This document shows, piece after piece, positions 1 to 8,065 of a stretch of 10,791 nucleotides of DNA. Numbering within the stretch: the stretch's first letter is position 1; every line of letters starts with the position of its first letter. Under the pieces are notes generated by a model. That model had not been told where the DNA came from. It was given only the letters and a program-made list of their open reading frames with translations, and did not search any database. Source of the DNA: an uncultured Methylococcaceae bacterium (GTDB taxonomy: Bacteria > Pseudomonadota > Gammaproteobacteria > Methylococcales > Methylomonadaceae); contig CAIUYS010000687.1 of the NCBI GenBank assembly GCA_903903365.1, forward strand, positions 1 through 10,791, given 5' to 3'. Made by a program: the position numbers and the translations under genes.

Positions 1-52
1 CAAAACCCAACGTAATATCCATTGCCCGCCGCCAATCTACTAAGCTTTTTTT

Positions 53-96
53 CACCACGAAGACACGAAGTTTTCTTTCTTCGTGTCTTCGCGGTG
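53..96. repeat. Hairpin-forming intergenic repeat (REP-like)
   Basis: Two 18-nt arms (53-70 and 79-96) are reverse complements with a single mismatch, which becomes a G-U wobble in a minus-strand transcript. The loop is 8 nt. Each arm contains a doubled CACGAAG-type octamer. The element sits about 50 nt downstream of the lspA stop. A T-run does not follow the stem in the lspA direction (minus-strand sequence continues with seven A), so it is not a standard intrinsic terminator for lspA. The 'CACGAAG..CACGAAG' theme resembles, from memory, a hairpin repeat dispersed in intergenic regions of many environmental bacteria. That family assignment is an inference; the inverted repeat itself is seen directly. 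Confidence 0.7.
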
Positions 97-145
97 ATAA
101 TCTTTTAAGGTTTTTGAAGACTTACCCGGATTATCAATTAATTAT

Positions 146-637
146 TTATTCCGCCGTATCTTTCGACTTTACCAAGCCGAATGATTCCAACAGCATTAAA
201 ATAACACCCAAGGTAATTGCGGAATCGGCAATATTAAACGCCGGCCAATGCCAGGTTTGGTAATAAACATCCAGAAAATCGATAACGTAACCATAAGCCA
301 ATCGATCAATCAGATTACCAATCGCGCCGCCCAACACCAGCGACAAGGCCACGGCCAGCAAAGTCTCATGCTGTTTGAGACGAGCCAACCAAACAGCTAT
401 ACCACAGCTAATAGCCAGCGCAAGTCCTGCAAAAAACCAGCGTTGCCAACCGCCCGCTTCACTTAAAAAACTAAACGCTGCACCGGTATTATGTACGTAG
501 GTCAATTTAAAAAACGGCAAAACCGGAATCGACTGATAAAGCTTCATGGAGCTGTCTATAGCCAGCTTGGTTCCCTGATCCAACAGTATTGCAAATAACG
601 ATAACCCTAACCATTTCAACATACTAAAATTACGCAT
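146..637 (-). CDS. lspA: Lipoprotein signal peptidase (signal peptidase II)
   Basis: Inner-membrane aspartyl protease that removes the signal peptide from diacylglyceryl-modified prolipoproteins. Family motifs are clear. Counting from the ATG chosen here, they are LDQGTK near residue 19, HNTGAAFS at 49-56, GNLIDR with catalytic Asp111, and FNIADSAITLG with catalytic Asp138. Four hydrophobic segments are visible, as expected. The start is ambiguous: the frame is open to a GTG at 652 (168 aa), but the ATG at 637-635 gives 163 aa, almost the E. coli length, and overlaps the ileS stop by 8 nt. A GGTGA lies about 11 nt upstream of that ATG. A third ATG at 622-620 also precedes the first helix. Either overlap with ileS implies translational coupling. 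Its neighbour ileS is the usual lspA partner in gammaproteobacteria. Confidence 0.96.
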   Translation of the reverse strand: MRNFSMLKWLGLSLFAILLDQGTKLAIDSSMKLYQSIPVLPFFKLTYVHNTGAAFSFLSEAGGWQRWFFAGLALAISCGIAVWLARLKQHETLLAVALSLVLGGAIGNLIDRLAYGYVIDFLDVYYQTWHWPAFNIADSAITLGVILMLLESFGLVKSKDTAE

Positions 638-3449
638 AATGTCGGTGTTCACCCGCGCCTGCTACGTTTTCAATGCAGCGACCACATAACTCCGGATGTT
701 CGGCATGTTCAGCCACGTCATACCGTTGATGCCAGCAGCGTACACATTTTTGATGTTTGGAAACAAGCACTTTTAATTTAACGCCTTCAAGCTCAGTCTG
801 AATGGCATCTTCAGGGGTAAACTGTTCAGCGATAAGAAACGCATTGGAGGTGATAAAAATAAAATACAACTCATCGGCCAACTGCTTTAAGGCATCAAAA
901 AACTCGGCATTACAATACAGCTCGACTTCAGCATTTAGAGAAGAACCTATGTCACCTTTACCGCGACTTTTTTCCAGCTCTTTACTAACGGCAGTTTTTA
1001 CGGACATGACTTTTTGCCAGAATTCGCGATTCATCGGCGCACTGTCATCCAGCTTAACCAAGCCTTGATACCAAGTTTCCAGAAATACCGATTCACTGCG
1101 CTCACCCGGCATATATTGCCAGATTTCATCGGCGGTATAACTGATAATGGGTGCCAACCAGCGCGTTAAGGCTTCCAGCACATGATACATGGCGGTTTGT
1201 GCAGAGCGTCGTGCCAAGCCATCGGCTTTTGCCGTGTATTGACGGTCTTTAATAATATCCAGGTAAAATCCGCCCAGATCAATCACGCAAAAATGATGTA
1301 CTTTTTGAAAGAGTTGTTGAAACTGATAGGTTTCGTAAGCGGCTTTAACTTCTTCCTGCAAGGCGTAAGCCCTGTCAAGCACCCAGCGATCCAAGGCCAA
1401 TAAATCAGCGGTATTAATCAGATCCTGTGCCGGATTAAAGTCATCCAGGTTGGATAACAAGAACCGTGCAGTATTTCTTAAGCGGCGGTAACCGTCGGAA
1501 GTACGCTCCAGAATTTCATCAGATACGCGCATTTCGCTACGATAATCAGTCGAAGCAATCCATAAGCGCAATACGTCCGCACCCAGATTTTTCATAACGG
1601 CTTGTGGCGGAATAACATTGCCTTTGGATTTGGACATTTTTTCGCCGTTTTTGTCAACGGTAAACCCATGTGTCAAAACAGCTTTGTAAGGCGCTACATC
1701 GTTCATGGCGGTTGATGCCAATAATGACGATTGAAACCAGCCGCGATGTTGGTCAGAACCTTCCAGATACAAATCGGCAGGAAACGTCAATTGCTCGCGT
1801 TTATCCAGTACGCAGGCATGAGTCACGCCTGAATCAAACCAGACATCCAGGGTATCGGTCATTTTTTCGTAATCAGCCGCTTCTTCACCCAGCAACTCTT
1901 CTTTCTCCAGTTCAAACCAAGCTTCGATACCTTTTTCTTCAATCCGTTTGGCAACTTGTTCAATCAACTCACCGGTACGGGGATGCAGTTCGCGGGTTTC
2001 TTTATGGATAAAAAACGTAATCGGTACGCCCCAAGTGCGTTGGCGCGAAATACACCAATCCGGACGACCTTCTATCATGCTTTCTATACGCGCCTGCCCC
2101 CATTCGGGAACCCAGTTGACACGCTTGACTTCAGCCAAGGCCTGCTCGCGCAATTTGTTTTGATTCATAGAGATAAACCATTGCGGTGTCGCTCTAAAAA
2201 TAATTGGCGTTTTATGGCGCCAGCAATGCGGATAACTGTGCAAAATAGCTTGTTGATGAACCAGTTTACCCAAGGATTCCAGCACTTCCAAGACATGGGC
2301 ATTGGCATTAAAGACATGCTCACCGGCAAAGATTTCTGTATTTGGCAAAAATACGCCATCAGCACCGACCGGATTATCAATAGGCAAACCGTATTTCTGA
2401 CCGACGATATAATCGTCCTGTCCATGACCTGGCGCAGTATGCACCGCACCGGTACCGGCTTCTGTGGTAACGTGATCACCCAAAATAATGGGCACTTGCC
2501 GATCATAAAAAGGATGTTGTAATAACTGGTGTTCCCAAGCAGAACCTTTGCAGTAACCTATCACATGATAATCATTATTGCCATAACGCAGCATGGTGTC
2601 TTTAAGCAAGGCTTCAGCAACGACCAAGCGCTCTGTTTCACATTGCACGACGGCGTATTCCAAATCGGGATTTAAGGCCACCCCCTGATTGGCAGGCAAC
2701 GTCCAAGGCGTTGTCGTCCAAATAACTACCGATAAAGCCCCTCGCCCTTCATGCTCGGGCGCATGATGGCACAAGCCCATAAAACCGTCCTCATCAACGA
2801 CCTGAAAACGCACATCGATGGCGGGCGAATGTTTGTCTTCATATTCAACTTCGGCTTCTGCCAAGGCAGAACCGCAATCGGTACACCAGTGTACGGGCTT
2901 GGCACCGGCGACAACGTGACCTTTTTGGGTGATTTTTCCTAACGAACGCACGATGTTCGCTTCAAAAGCATAATCCATGGTTAAGTAGGGATTGTCCCAA
3001 TCACCTAAAATACCCAAGCGAACAAACGCTTCTTTTTGTATATTGACTTGCTTGCCTGCATATTCACGGCAGGCTTTGCGAAAAACGGCAGGCGATACTT
3101 TAACGCCCGCTTTACCAATTTTCTTTTCCACCATCAATTCAATAGGCAAACCGTGACAATCCCAACCGGGCACGTAAGGCGCGTCAAAACCGCTCAAGGT
3201 TTTTGATTTAACAATAATGTCTTTTAAGACCTTATTAACCGCATGACCGATATGAATCTCGCCATTGGCATAAGGAGGACCGTCATGCAGGATAAACTTA
3301 GGGCGTCCGGTAAAGGCTTGCCTGATTTTATGATACAAGTCGGCTTCGTTCCATTTTTTTAACCGTTCCGGCTCGCGTTGCGCCAGATTGCCTTTCATGG
3401 GGAAAGCGGTATTAGGTAAATTTAGTGTTTTTTTATAATCCATTGTCAT
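630..3449 (-). CDS. ileS: Isoleucyl-tRNA synthetase
   Basis: Cytoplasmic class I aminoacyl-tRNA synthetase that activates isoleucine, charges tRNA-Ile and hydrolyses mischarged valine. The 939-aa length matches the bacterial zinc-containing type (E. coli 938). Seen in order: N-terminal LNLPNTAFPM motif; HIGH signature at 66-69; CP1 editing domain with TTTPWTLPAN at 245-254 and GTGAVHTAPGHGQDD at 332-346; CISRQRTWGVP near 466-476; KMSKS at 604-608; anticodon-binding helical domain; and a C-terminal zinc finger with Cys902, Cys905, Cys922 and Cys925. The start ATG shares an ATGA with the ribF stop; a second in-frame ATG two codons on (3443-3441) is an alternative. The gene is intact, with no missing catalytic motif. 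The overlaps with ribF and lspA place all three in one transcript. Confidence 0.98.
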   Translation of the reverse strand: MTMDYKKTLNLPNTAFPMKGNLAQREPERLKKWNEADLYHKIRQAFTGRPKFILHDGPPYANGEIHIGHAVNKVLKDIIVKSKTLSGFDAPYVPGWDCHGLPIELMVEKKIGKAGVKVSPAVFRKACREYAGKQVNIQKEAFVRLGILGDWDNPYLTMDYAFEANIVRSLGKITQKGHVVAGAKPVHWCTDCGSALAEAEVEYEDKHSPAIDVRFQVVDEDGFMGLCHHAPEHEGRGALSVVIWTTTPWTLPANQGVALNPDLEYAVVQCETERLVVAEALLKDTMLRYGNNDYHVIGYCKGSAWEHQLLQHPFYDRQVPIILGDHVTTEAGTGAVHTAPGHGQDDYIVGQKYGLPIDNPVGADGVFLPNTEIFAGEHVFNANAHVLEVLESLGKLVHQQAILHSYPHCWRHKTPIIFRATPQWFISMNQNKLREQALAEVKRVNWVPEWGQARIESMIEGRPDWCISRQRTWGVPITFFIHKETRELHPRTGELIEQVAKRIEEKGIEAWFELEKEELLGEEAADYEKMTDTLDVWFDSGVTHACVLDKREQLTFPADLYLEGSDQHRGWFQSSLLASTAMNDVAPYKAVLTHGFTVDKNGEKMSKSKGNVIPPQAVMKNLGADVLRLWIASTDYRSEMRVSDEILERTSDGYRRLRNTARFLLSNLDDFNPAQDLINTADLLALDRWVLDRAYALQEEVKAAYETYQFQQLFQKVHHFCVIDLGGFYLDIIKDRQYTAKADGLARRSAQTAMYHVLEALTRWLAPIISYTADEIWQYMPGERSESVFLETWYQGLVKLDDSAPMNREFWQKVMSVKTAVSKELEKSRGKGDIGSSLNAEVELYCNAEFFDALKQLADELYFIFITSNAFLIAEQFTPEDAIQTELEGVKLKVLVSKHQKCVRCWHQRYDVAEHAEHPELCGRCIENVAGAGEHRHYA

Positions 3450-4387
3450 AATTTTTTAATCTCAGCAAAAATATTTTTAGCCTCAGCGACATCTTTTTCG
3501 ATCTGGGCTTTCAGTTGTTCCAACGATTGAAAACGTATTTCGTCCCTGATTTTTTGTTTAAAACGCACTTCCACATAACGTCCGTAGATTTCCTTATCAA
3601 AATCGAATAAATAAGTTTCAAGCACCACTTTGGAGCCGCCATCAACCGTGGGCCTTGTGCCTACATTAGCCACGCCTTCCAATTCCAAACCATCAATTCC
3701 CGTCATGGTAACGGCAAATACGCCGTTAACAGGCGTGTTTTTTCTAAACATTTTTATATTGGCGGTAGGATAGCCAATCGTCCGACCGAGTTTTTCACCA
3801 TGAGCCACCCGTCCGCACACCGAATAACAGTGTCCCAACAATTTTTCGGCCTGCATCAAATCACCTGCACCCAGCGCATCCCTGATAAGGGTGCTACTGA
3901 TACGCAGACCCGCTATTTGGCAGGAGCCGGTATCTTCAACACTAAAACCGTAGAGCTTGCCCTTTTCCTTAAGCATGGCAAAATTACCCCGCCTTGCCTT
4001 GCCAAAATGAAAATCATCTCCGATCACGAGATGCTTGACGTTTAATTTATTGATTAAAATATCATCAATAAACTGCTCGGCGTCACAGTTGGCAAAATAG
4101 CGATTAAAGCGCACCATTAATAAGTTATCAACAGGTAACTTGGTAAACTCAATGACTTTTTCACGCAAACACATCAAGCGCGAAGGCGCATTATCGCCCA
4201 GAAAATATTCCAACGGCTGCGGCTCAAAAGTCATAATCACCACCGGCAACCCCAGTGCTTCACCGCGTTCAGCCAGCTTTTTTATCACCGCCCGATGACC
4301 TAAATGCAAACCGTCAAAATTACCTATGGACAGTACGCAACCGTTTTTGAACGGCTCTAAATGGGATAATCCTCTAATTAAATGCAT
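3446..4387 (-). CDS. ribF: Bifunctional riboflavin kinase / FMN adenylyltransferase (FAD synthase)
   Basis: Converts riboflavin to FMN and FMN to FAD using ATP. At 313 aa it has the usual two-domain length. The N-terminal nucleotidyltransferase domain shows GNFDGLHLGH at 22-31, VIGDDFHFG at 121-129 and ISSTLIRDAL at 163-172. The C-terminal kinase domain shows GRTIGYPTAN at 201-210, NVGTRPT at 241-247 and the ETYLFDFD segment with the likely catalytic Glu257. The ATG start is supported by the MHLIRG N-terminus, which resembles E. coli RibF (MKLIRG). An AGGA lies only 2 nt upstream, closer than ideal. The stop overlaps the ileS start by 4 nt, so expression of ileS is likely coupled to it. A 97-nt gap separates it from murJ, and I see no clear promoter or terminator there. 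Confidence 0.97.
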   Translation of the reverse strand: MHLIRGLSHLEPFKNGCVLSIGNFDGLHLGHRAVIKKLAERGEALGLPVVIMTFEPQPLEYFLGDNAPSRLMCLREKVIEFTKLPVDNLLMVRFNRYFANCDAEQFIDDILINKLNVKHLVIGDDFHFGKARRGNFAMLKEKGKLYGFSVEDTGSCQIAGLRISSTLIRDALGAGDLMQAEKLLGHCYSVCGRVAHGEKLGRTIGYPTANIKMFRKNTPVNGVFAVTMTGIDGLELEGVANVGTRPTVDGGSKVVLETYLFDFDKEIYGRYVEVRFKQKIRDEIRFQSLEQLKAQIEKDVAEAKNIFAEIKKL

Positions 4388-4484
4388 GATCCTTTTGATG
4401 ATACAAAAACTTTTATTCTATCATGTGAAACGGTTAAACGGGGCAGTCATCAATAATGGACAATCGATAACACCGTTTATAAGC

Positions 4485-6053
4485 TTAGGTAACGGGTAGG
4501 GTTTTATTCTCGCCTTTGCCTTGTACGACTGTCAAATGCCGTAATCGCAACCCCGTCAGCACTAATGTCACCGTGTAAATAACCAGCCCTATCAATATCC
4601 ACTTAAGCAAATTTATAACCCGCTCACCCGAACTCCACTGATTCCACCAGCTCGCGTCAACCCAATAATACAAGGCGGCAGACATCGCGGCACTCGCCAG
4701 CAACACACGGATAAAAAACAGCCCCCACCCACTGGCAGGTTGATAGACTTTTTCTTGCCATAATTTTTTCAGCAGTAAAGCCGCGTTAAAAAAAGCCCCC
4801 AGCGAGGTTGCCAAAGCCAGCCCTGCATGAGCCAAAGGAAAAACCAGTACTACATTTAAAACCAGACTGGCTATCATAGCGTAAAAGCCATAGCGAACGG
4901 GCGTTTTCATATCCTGACGTGCAGAAAATCCCGGCACCAGCACTTTTATCAAGATATAGCCCAGCAAACCAATCGCGTAAGCTCTTAAGCTAAGCCCTGC
5001 ATAATGCACATCTTGCAAGCTAAATTCATTATACTGAAACAGCGTTGACAACATCGGTTCAGCCAGTAACAGCAAGCCAATTGTCGCCGGCATACCTATC
5101 AAAAAAACCAGACGCAAGCCCCAATCCAGTGAATTTGAAAACGCCACCGTATCTTCCGCTGCATGATTTTTTGCCAAACCGGGTAAAATCACTGTTCCCA
5201 GTGCAAGCCCCAATATTCCCAACGGAAACTCTACCAAACGATCCGAATAATAAAGCCAGGAGACACTACCCACCGTTAAAAACGAGGCAATCAGGGTATC
5301 CAGCAACAAATTAATCTGGGTGACTGATACGCTAAAAATAGCGGGCAACATGAGGCCAATAATCTTTTTTACACCGGGGTCCTTATACCCCATTCTAAAC
5401 CGTGGCATCAACCCCAGACGCATTAACGCCGGAATCTGAAACAATAATTGCACGACACCCGCTGCAAAAACACCCCACGCCAAGGCCACAACCGGCTCAT
5501 CCATTAAGGGAGCAAGCCAGATTGCCGCGGCAATCATGCAAATATTCAAAAAAACAGGGGTTAAGGCCGGAACAGCAAACTTGCCATGCGCATTTAAAAT
5601 GCCGCCGGCAAAAGCAACCAAGCCAATAAAAAGCAAATAGGGAAAGGTGATTTTTAGCATAAGCACGGCCAGTTCGTGCTGTGTACCTTGCCATGCAAAA
5701 CCGGGTGCCAATAACAAAATAAGCAACGGTGCAGTCACCATACCTATTAATGTCATCAACATTAATACCAACGCCAGTGTCCCCGCCGTTCTATCAATAA
5801 ACAACTTTAACGCGGCTTTGCTTCCCTGTTCTTTGTAATCCGCCAAAACCGGCACAAAAGCATGGGCAAACGCGCCTTCTGCGAATAAGCGCCGTAAAAA
5901 ATTGGGTATTTTAAAAGCCACAAAAAAGGCATCGGTTGCAACATCGACACCAAAAATTCGTGCAATTAACATATCACGCACAAACCCCAGAACACGGGAA
6001 ATAAGCGTCATACTGCCCACAATGGCAGTTGATTTAAAAAGCTGGCGGCTCAA
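4485..6053 (-). CDS. murJ: Lipid II flippase MurJ
   Basis: Polytopic inner-membrane protein of the MOP superfamily that moves lipid-linked peptidoglycan precursor (lipid II) across the membrane. From the start chosen here it is 522 aa with about 14 hydrophobic segments. Conserved N-terminal landmarks are SRVLGFVRD with Arg20 and Arg26, TDAFFVAFKIP with Asp41, and NFLRRLFAEGAF with Arg54. These align with the essential Arg18, Arg24, Asp39 and Arg52 of E. coli MurJ. The reading frame is open to an ATG at 6131, which would add 26 residues. I prefer the TTG at 6053-6051 because a GGGAG sits 5 nt upstream, the protein then begins like other MurJ sequences, and the extension would cover the rpsT promoter. 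The extended start cannot be excluded. It is the first gene of the murJ-ribF-ileS-lspA block. Confidence 0.95.
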   Translation of the reverse strand: MSRQLFKSTAIVGSMTLISRVLGFVRDMLIARIFGVDVATDAFFVAFKIPNFLRRLFAEGAFAHAFVPVLADYKEQGSKAALKLFIDRTAGTLALVLMLMTLIGMVTAPLLILLLAPGFAWQGTQHELAVLMLKITFPYLLFIGLVAFAGGILNAHGKFAVPALTPVFLNICMIAAAIWLAPLMDEPVVALAWGVFAAGVVQLLFQIPALMRLGLMPRFRMGYKDPGVKKIIGLMLPAIFSVSVTQINLLLDTLIASFLTVGSVSWLYYSDRLVEFPLGILGLALGTVILPGLAKNHAAEDTVAFSNSLDWGLRLVFLIGMPATIGLLLLAEPMLSTLFQYNEFSLQDVHYAGLSLRAYAIGLLGYILIKVLVPGFSARQDMKTPVRYGFYAMIASLVLNVVLVFPLAHAGLALATSLGAFFNAALLLKKLWQEKVYQPASGWGLFFIRVLLASAAMSAALYYWVDASWWNQWSSGERVINLLKWILIGLVIYTVTLVLTGLRLRHLTVVQGKGENKTLPVT

Positions 6054-6058
6054 GGTCT

Positions 6059-6063
6059 CTCCC
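6059..6063 (-). promoter_or_regulatory. Shine-Dalgarno that decides the murJ start
   Basis: GGGAG on the minus strand, followed by a 5-nt spacer and TTG at 6053-6051. It favours a non-ATG murJ start over the upstream ATG at 6131-6129, which I did not see paired with a comparable site. Confidence 0.6.
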
Positions 6064-6080
6064 TTTACATAACGTTTGTG

Positions 6081-6109
6081 TTGACAATAATACCATTTAA
6101 AAAGATAAT
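6081..6109 (+). promoter_or_regulatory. Sigma70-type promoter of rpsT
   Basis: A perfect -35 TTGACA (6081-6086), a 17-nt spacer and a -10 GATAAT (6104-6109) match five of six consensus bases at the -10. Transcription would start near 6116, giving a leader of about 33 nt before the S20 ATG. The position, strand and strength fit a ribosomal protein gene. It falls within the longest open frame of the divergent murJ, which supports the shorter murJ. Confidence 0.8.
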
Positions 6110-6148
6110 GCAGGGCTCTAAACTCATTCACAAACGCATCGAGACACT

Positions 6149-6412
6149 ATGGCTAATACAGCACAAGCTAAAAAGCGCGCGAGACAGGCGGAAAAAAGCC
6201 GTATTCGCAACGCAGGACAACGTAGCAACTTACGTACATTTGTAAAAAAAGTAATTGCCGCCGTTAACGCAGGCGACAAAGAGAAAGCGCAAGCCGCCTA
6301 TCAAATTGTAGTGCCCATTATTGATTCCGCAGTAAATAAAGGCATTATTCATAAAAATAAAGCCGCACGCGGCAAGAGCAGACTGAATTCAAAAGTAAAA
6401 GCTATCGCTTAA
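6149..6412 (+). CDS. rpsT: 30S ribosomal protein S20
   Basis: Small, highly basic protein that binds 16S rRNA early in 30S assembly. The 87-aa length equals that of E. coli S20. The N-terminus MANTAQAKKRARQAEKSR, the LRTFVKKV stretch (29-36) and the C-terminal GIIHKNKAARGKSRL (60-74) are family hallmarks. It is single-exon and monocistronic, with its own promoter upstream and a terminator 22 nt after the stop. The ribosome binding site is weak (GAG, 5 nt before ATG), as in E. coli, where S20 limits its own translation. Autoregulation here is an inference. It is divergent from murJ, as in related bacteria. Confidence 0.98.
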   Translation: MANTAQAKKRARQAEKSRIRNAGQRSNLRTFVKKVIAAVNAGDKEKAQAAYQIVVPIIDSAVNKGIIHKNKAARGKSRLNSKVKAIA

Positions 6413-6434
6413 ACTCTTTAGCAACTGCTTAAAT

Positions 6435-6471
6435 AAAAAGGCCGGACTTTTTGAGATACGGCCTTTTTTTT
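6435..6471. terminator. Bidirectional intrinsic terminator between rpsT and the ABC operon
   Basis: A perfect 10-bp stem pairs 6435-6444 (AAAAAGGCCG) with 6459-6468 (CGGCCTTTTT) around a 14-nt loop. On the plus strand it is followed by further T residues (run to 6471), directly after rpsT. On the minus strand the same hairpin ends in five T, then ATTT, so it can also stop transcripts of the convergent ABC operon whose last gene ends at 6581. Confidence 0.88.
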
Positions 6472-6580
6472 GCCTTAAAAAAAGCAGGTTTCTTCATCTC
6501 CCTTTAAATGGTTATGAAGCGTGACGGGGGTTGCAAAATCCGAACCGGCATCGCGCTCCTATAAAAATGTAACGGCCTAT

Positions 6581-7321
6581 TTACAACAACTTTTTTATTT
6601 CCGGATAATCATTAATGAGTTGTTGCCGAAATGCTTCAATCGCTTTTTCATCATTTCGCTCAGCTCTTGGAACAGGCACAGTAATTTCACTAATAACCGT
6701 CATGGGTGCCGCTGACAAAAAGATGAGTCGATCAGCCAGTGCAATCGCTTCGCGCAGGTCATGGGTAACAAATAACACCGTATGCGGGCGCTCTTGCCAC
6801 AGCTTTAGCAGCAATTCCCTGACCTGCCTTGCTGTGGGCGCATCCAGCGATACAAAGGGCTCATCCATTAGCAATATCTCGGGATCAACGGCAAATGCAC
6901 GAATGATTGAAACCCGTCGACTCATGCCTAATGACAAGCGCTCAGGGTAAACGTGTTGCGACTGGGTCAATTGCATCACTTCCAGCAAGGGATCAATGAC
7001 ATCTGGCGATTGGTCGGAGCCTAACACTAATTCTATATTTTCCCGCACCGTTCGCCAGGGCAGCAATCGTGGATTCTGGAAAATATAGCCGATTTTGGGA
7101 TGTGACTGTTGCTGTCCTACCCGAATTTCACCTTCATAATCAGTATCCAGATTGGCAATAATATTTAATAAGGTAGTTTTGCCACAACCGGACGGCCCTA
7201 CCAGACAAATAAATTCGCCGGACGTAAGTGAGAGTTTAAGATTTTTAATCGCTGCGTGATGTCCCGCCTGACCTATCGCCGGATAAGTTTTACTGTGGAT
7301 GTTGATTTGAATATCGCTCAT
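6581..7321 (-). CDS. ABC transporter ATP-binding protein (NitT/TauT-type)
   Basis: Cytoplasmic ATPase that powers the importer formed with the two preceding genes. From the ATG at 7321-7319 it has 246 aa, normal for this family. Seen: Walker A GPSGCGKTT at 42-50, Q-loop Gln82 in FQNPRLLPW, signature LSLGMSRRV starting at 129, Walker B ILLMDEP at 149-155, D-loop SLDA, and switch His187 in THD. The signature carries Leu where LSGGQ has its first Gly, so it is non-canonical; all other catalytic residues are present. A GTG at 7330 would add three residues, but the ATG has a GGTGG 5 nt upstream and shares ATGA with the permease stop. The layout resembles SsuB, TauB and NrtD-type ATPases, but the substrate cannot be told from the ATPase. 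It is the last gene of the operon. Confidence 0.93.
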   Translation of the reverse strand: MSDIQINIHSKTYPAIGQAGHHAAIKNLKLSLTSGEFICLVGPSGCGKTTLLNIIANLDTDYEGEIRVGQQQSHPKIGYIFQNPRLLPWRTVRENIELVLGSDQSPDVIDPLLEVMQLTQSQHVYPERLSLGMSRRVSIIRAFAVDPEILLMDEPFVSLDAPTARQVRELLLKLWQERPHTVLFVTHDLREAIALADRLIFLSAAPMTVISEITVPVPRAERNDEKAIEAFRQQLINDYPEIKKLL

Positions 7322-8064
7322 CGACGCCACCGTAAGGATTTTTTATCCAGCGGTTTTAAAATCAGCAACTCTATCAGTTGAATAACCGCCACAAAAGCTA
7401 TCGTGTAAGCCAAAATACTGGCAACATCAAACAACTGAAAGAACAAATGCAATTGATAGCCCATGCCGTTACTGCGACCCAACAACTCAACCACCAGAAT
7501 AATCTTCCAGATTAAGGCCAAACCGGATCGCGTCGCGCCCATCACAAAGGGATGTAATTGCGGCCATATCACATGAACCAGGGTTTTACGCCGACTAAAA
7601 TTAAAGCAACGTGCCATATCCAATAAATCCTGATCCAGCGTGCGCGTACCTTCTCTGATAGTGACGATAACATTGGGTAATTTGTTGATTACAACCGCCA
7701 CTATGGCCGCCGATTCGATCAGGCCAAACCATACATAGCACAAGATAATGGTCACCAGCGCCGGCACATTTAAAAAAATAACCAACCAGTTATCAAAGAA
7801 AGCATCCAGTTTTTTATTGCGCCCCAGCACAATCCCTATTGCACAACCCAAGAGCATGGCTATAGAAAAACTAACTACAAGTCTGAGCAAAGTAACACCC
7901 AAATGAAAAGGAAGTTGCCCTGTCACACAAGCTTGCCAAAAAACCTTGGCGACCGTTTCCGGTGCGGGTAAGGTGTTATTGTTTAAATAAACCGCCAGAC
8001 CTTGCCAAACAGCTAAAAAAACCAGCAATGACAAGGCGGGCAAAAATTTCCGGGAAAGCCTCAA
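7318..8064 (-). CDS. ABC transporter permease (NitT/TauT-type)
   Basis: Inner-membrane channel subunit of the importer, 248 aa with about six hydrophobic segments. The BPD_transp_1 cytoplasmic coupling loop is at about 146-172 (DLLDMARCFNFSRRKT then VIWPQLHP). Here the usual invariant Gly of the EAA motif (ARTLGAS in relatives) is replaced by Asn155, and the LP near its end is WP. The N-terminal stretch LPAPETVAKVFW (32-43) is typical of SsuC/TauC-like permeases. The best start is a TTG one nucleotide after the stop of the binding-protein gene, since no ATG occurs before residue 70 and the N-terminal helix would otherwise be lost. No strong Shine-Dalgarno precedes it, so it probably depends on coupling. 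Its stop overlaps the ATPase start by 4 nt. Confidence 0.92.
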   Translation of the reverse strand: MRLSRKFLPALSLLVFLAVWQGLAVYLNNNTLPAPETVAKVFWQACVTGQLPFHLGVTLLRLVVSFSIAMLLGCAIGIVLGRNKKLDAFFDNWLVIFLNVPALVTIILCYVWFGLIESAAIVAVVINKLPNVIVTIREGTRTLDQDLLDMARCFNFSRRKTLVHVIWPQLHPFVMGATRSGLALIWKIILVVELLGRSNGMGYQLHLFFQLFDVASILAYTIAFVAVIQLIELLILKPLDKKSLRWRR

Positions 8065-8065
8065 A

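Noticed and set aside
2..16. Similarity of the window's first bases to the lspA region 203-217 (13 of 15 identical)
   Set aside because: A match this short can occur by chance and does not extend; not enough to claim a partial lspA duplication.
802..1403. Further plus-strand open frames opposite ileS
   Set aside because: Short, without motifs, and opposed by conserved ileS domains; shadow frames.
1956..2522. 188-codon plus-strand open frame antisense to ileS
   Set aside because: It lies fully inside the strongly supported ileS on the other strand, shows no family motif and no ribosome binding site that I noticed; a shadow of ileS codon usage.
4125..4133. TTATCAACA, a DnaA-box-like nonamer
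   Set aside because: Single imperfect site inside ribF coding sequence, no cluster and no AT-rich unwinding region; not an origin.
4388..4484. Promoter or terminator between murJ and ribF
   Set aside because: A TAGAAT-like hexamer exists on the minus strand, but no -35 at proper spacing and no hairpin with T-run was found.
6472..6580. Small gene or RNA between the terminator and the ABC ATPase
   Set aside because: No open frame with a start signal and no convincing fold was seen; treated as the 3' tail of the ABC operon.
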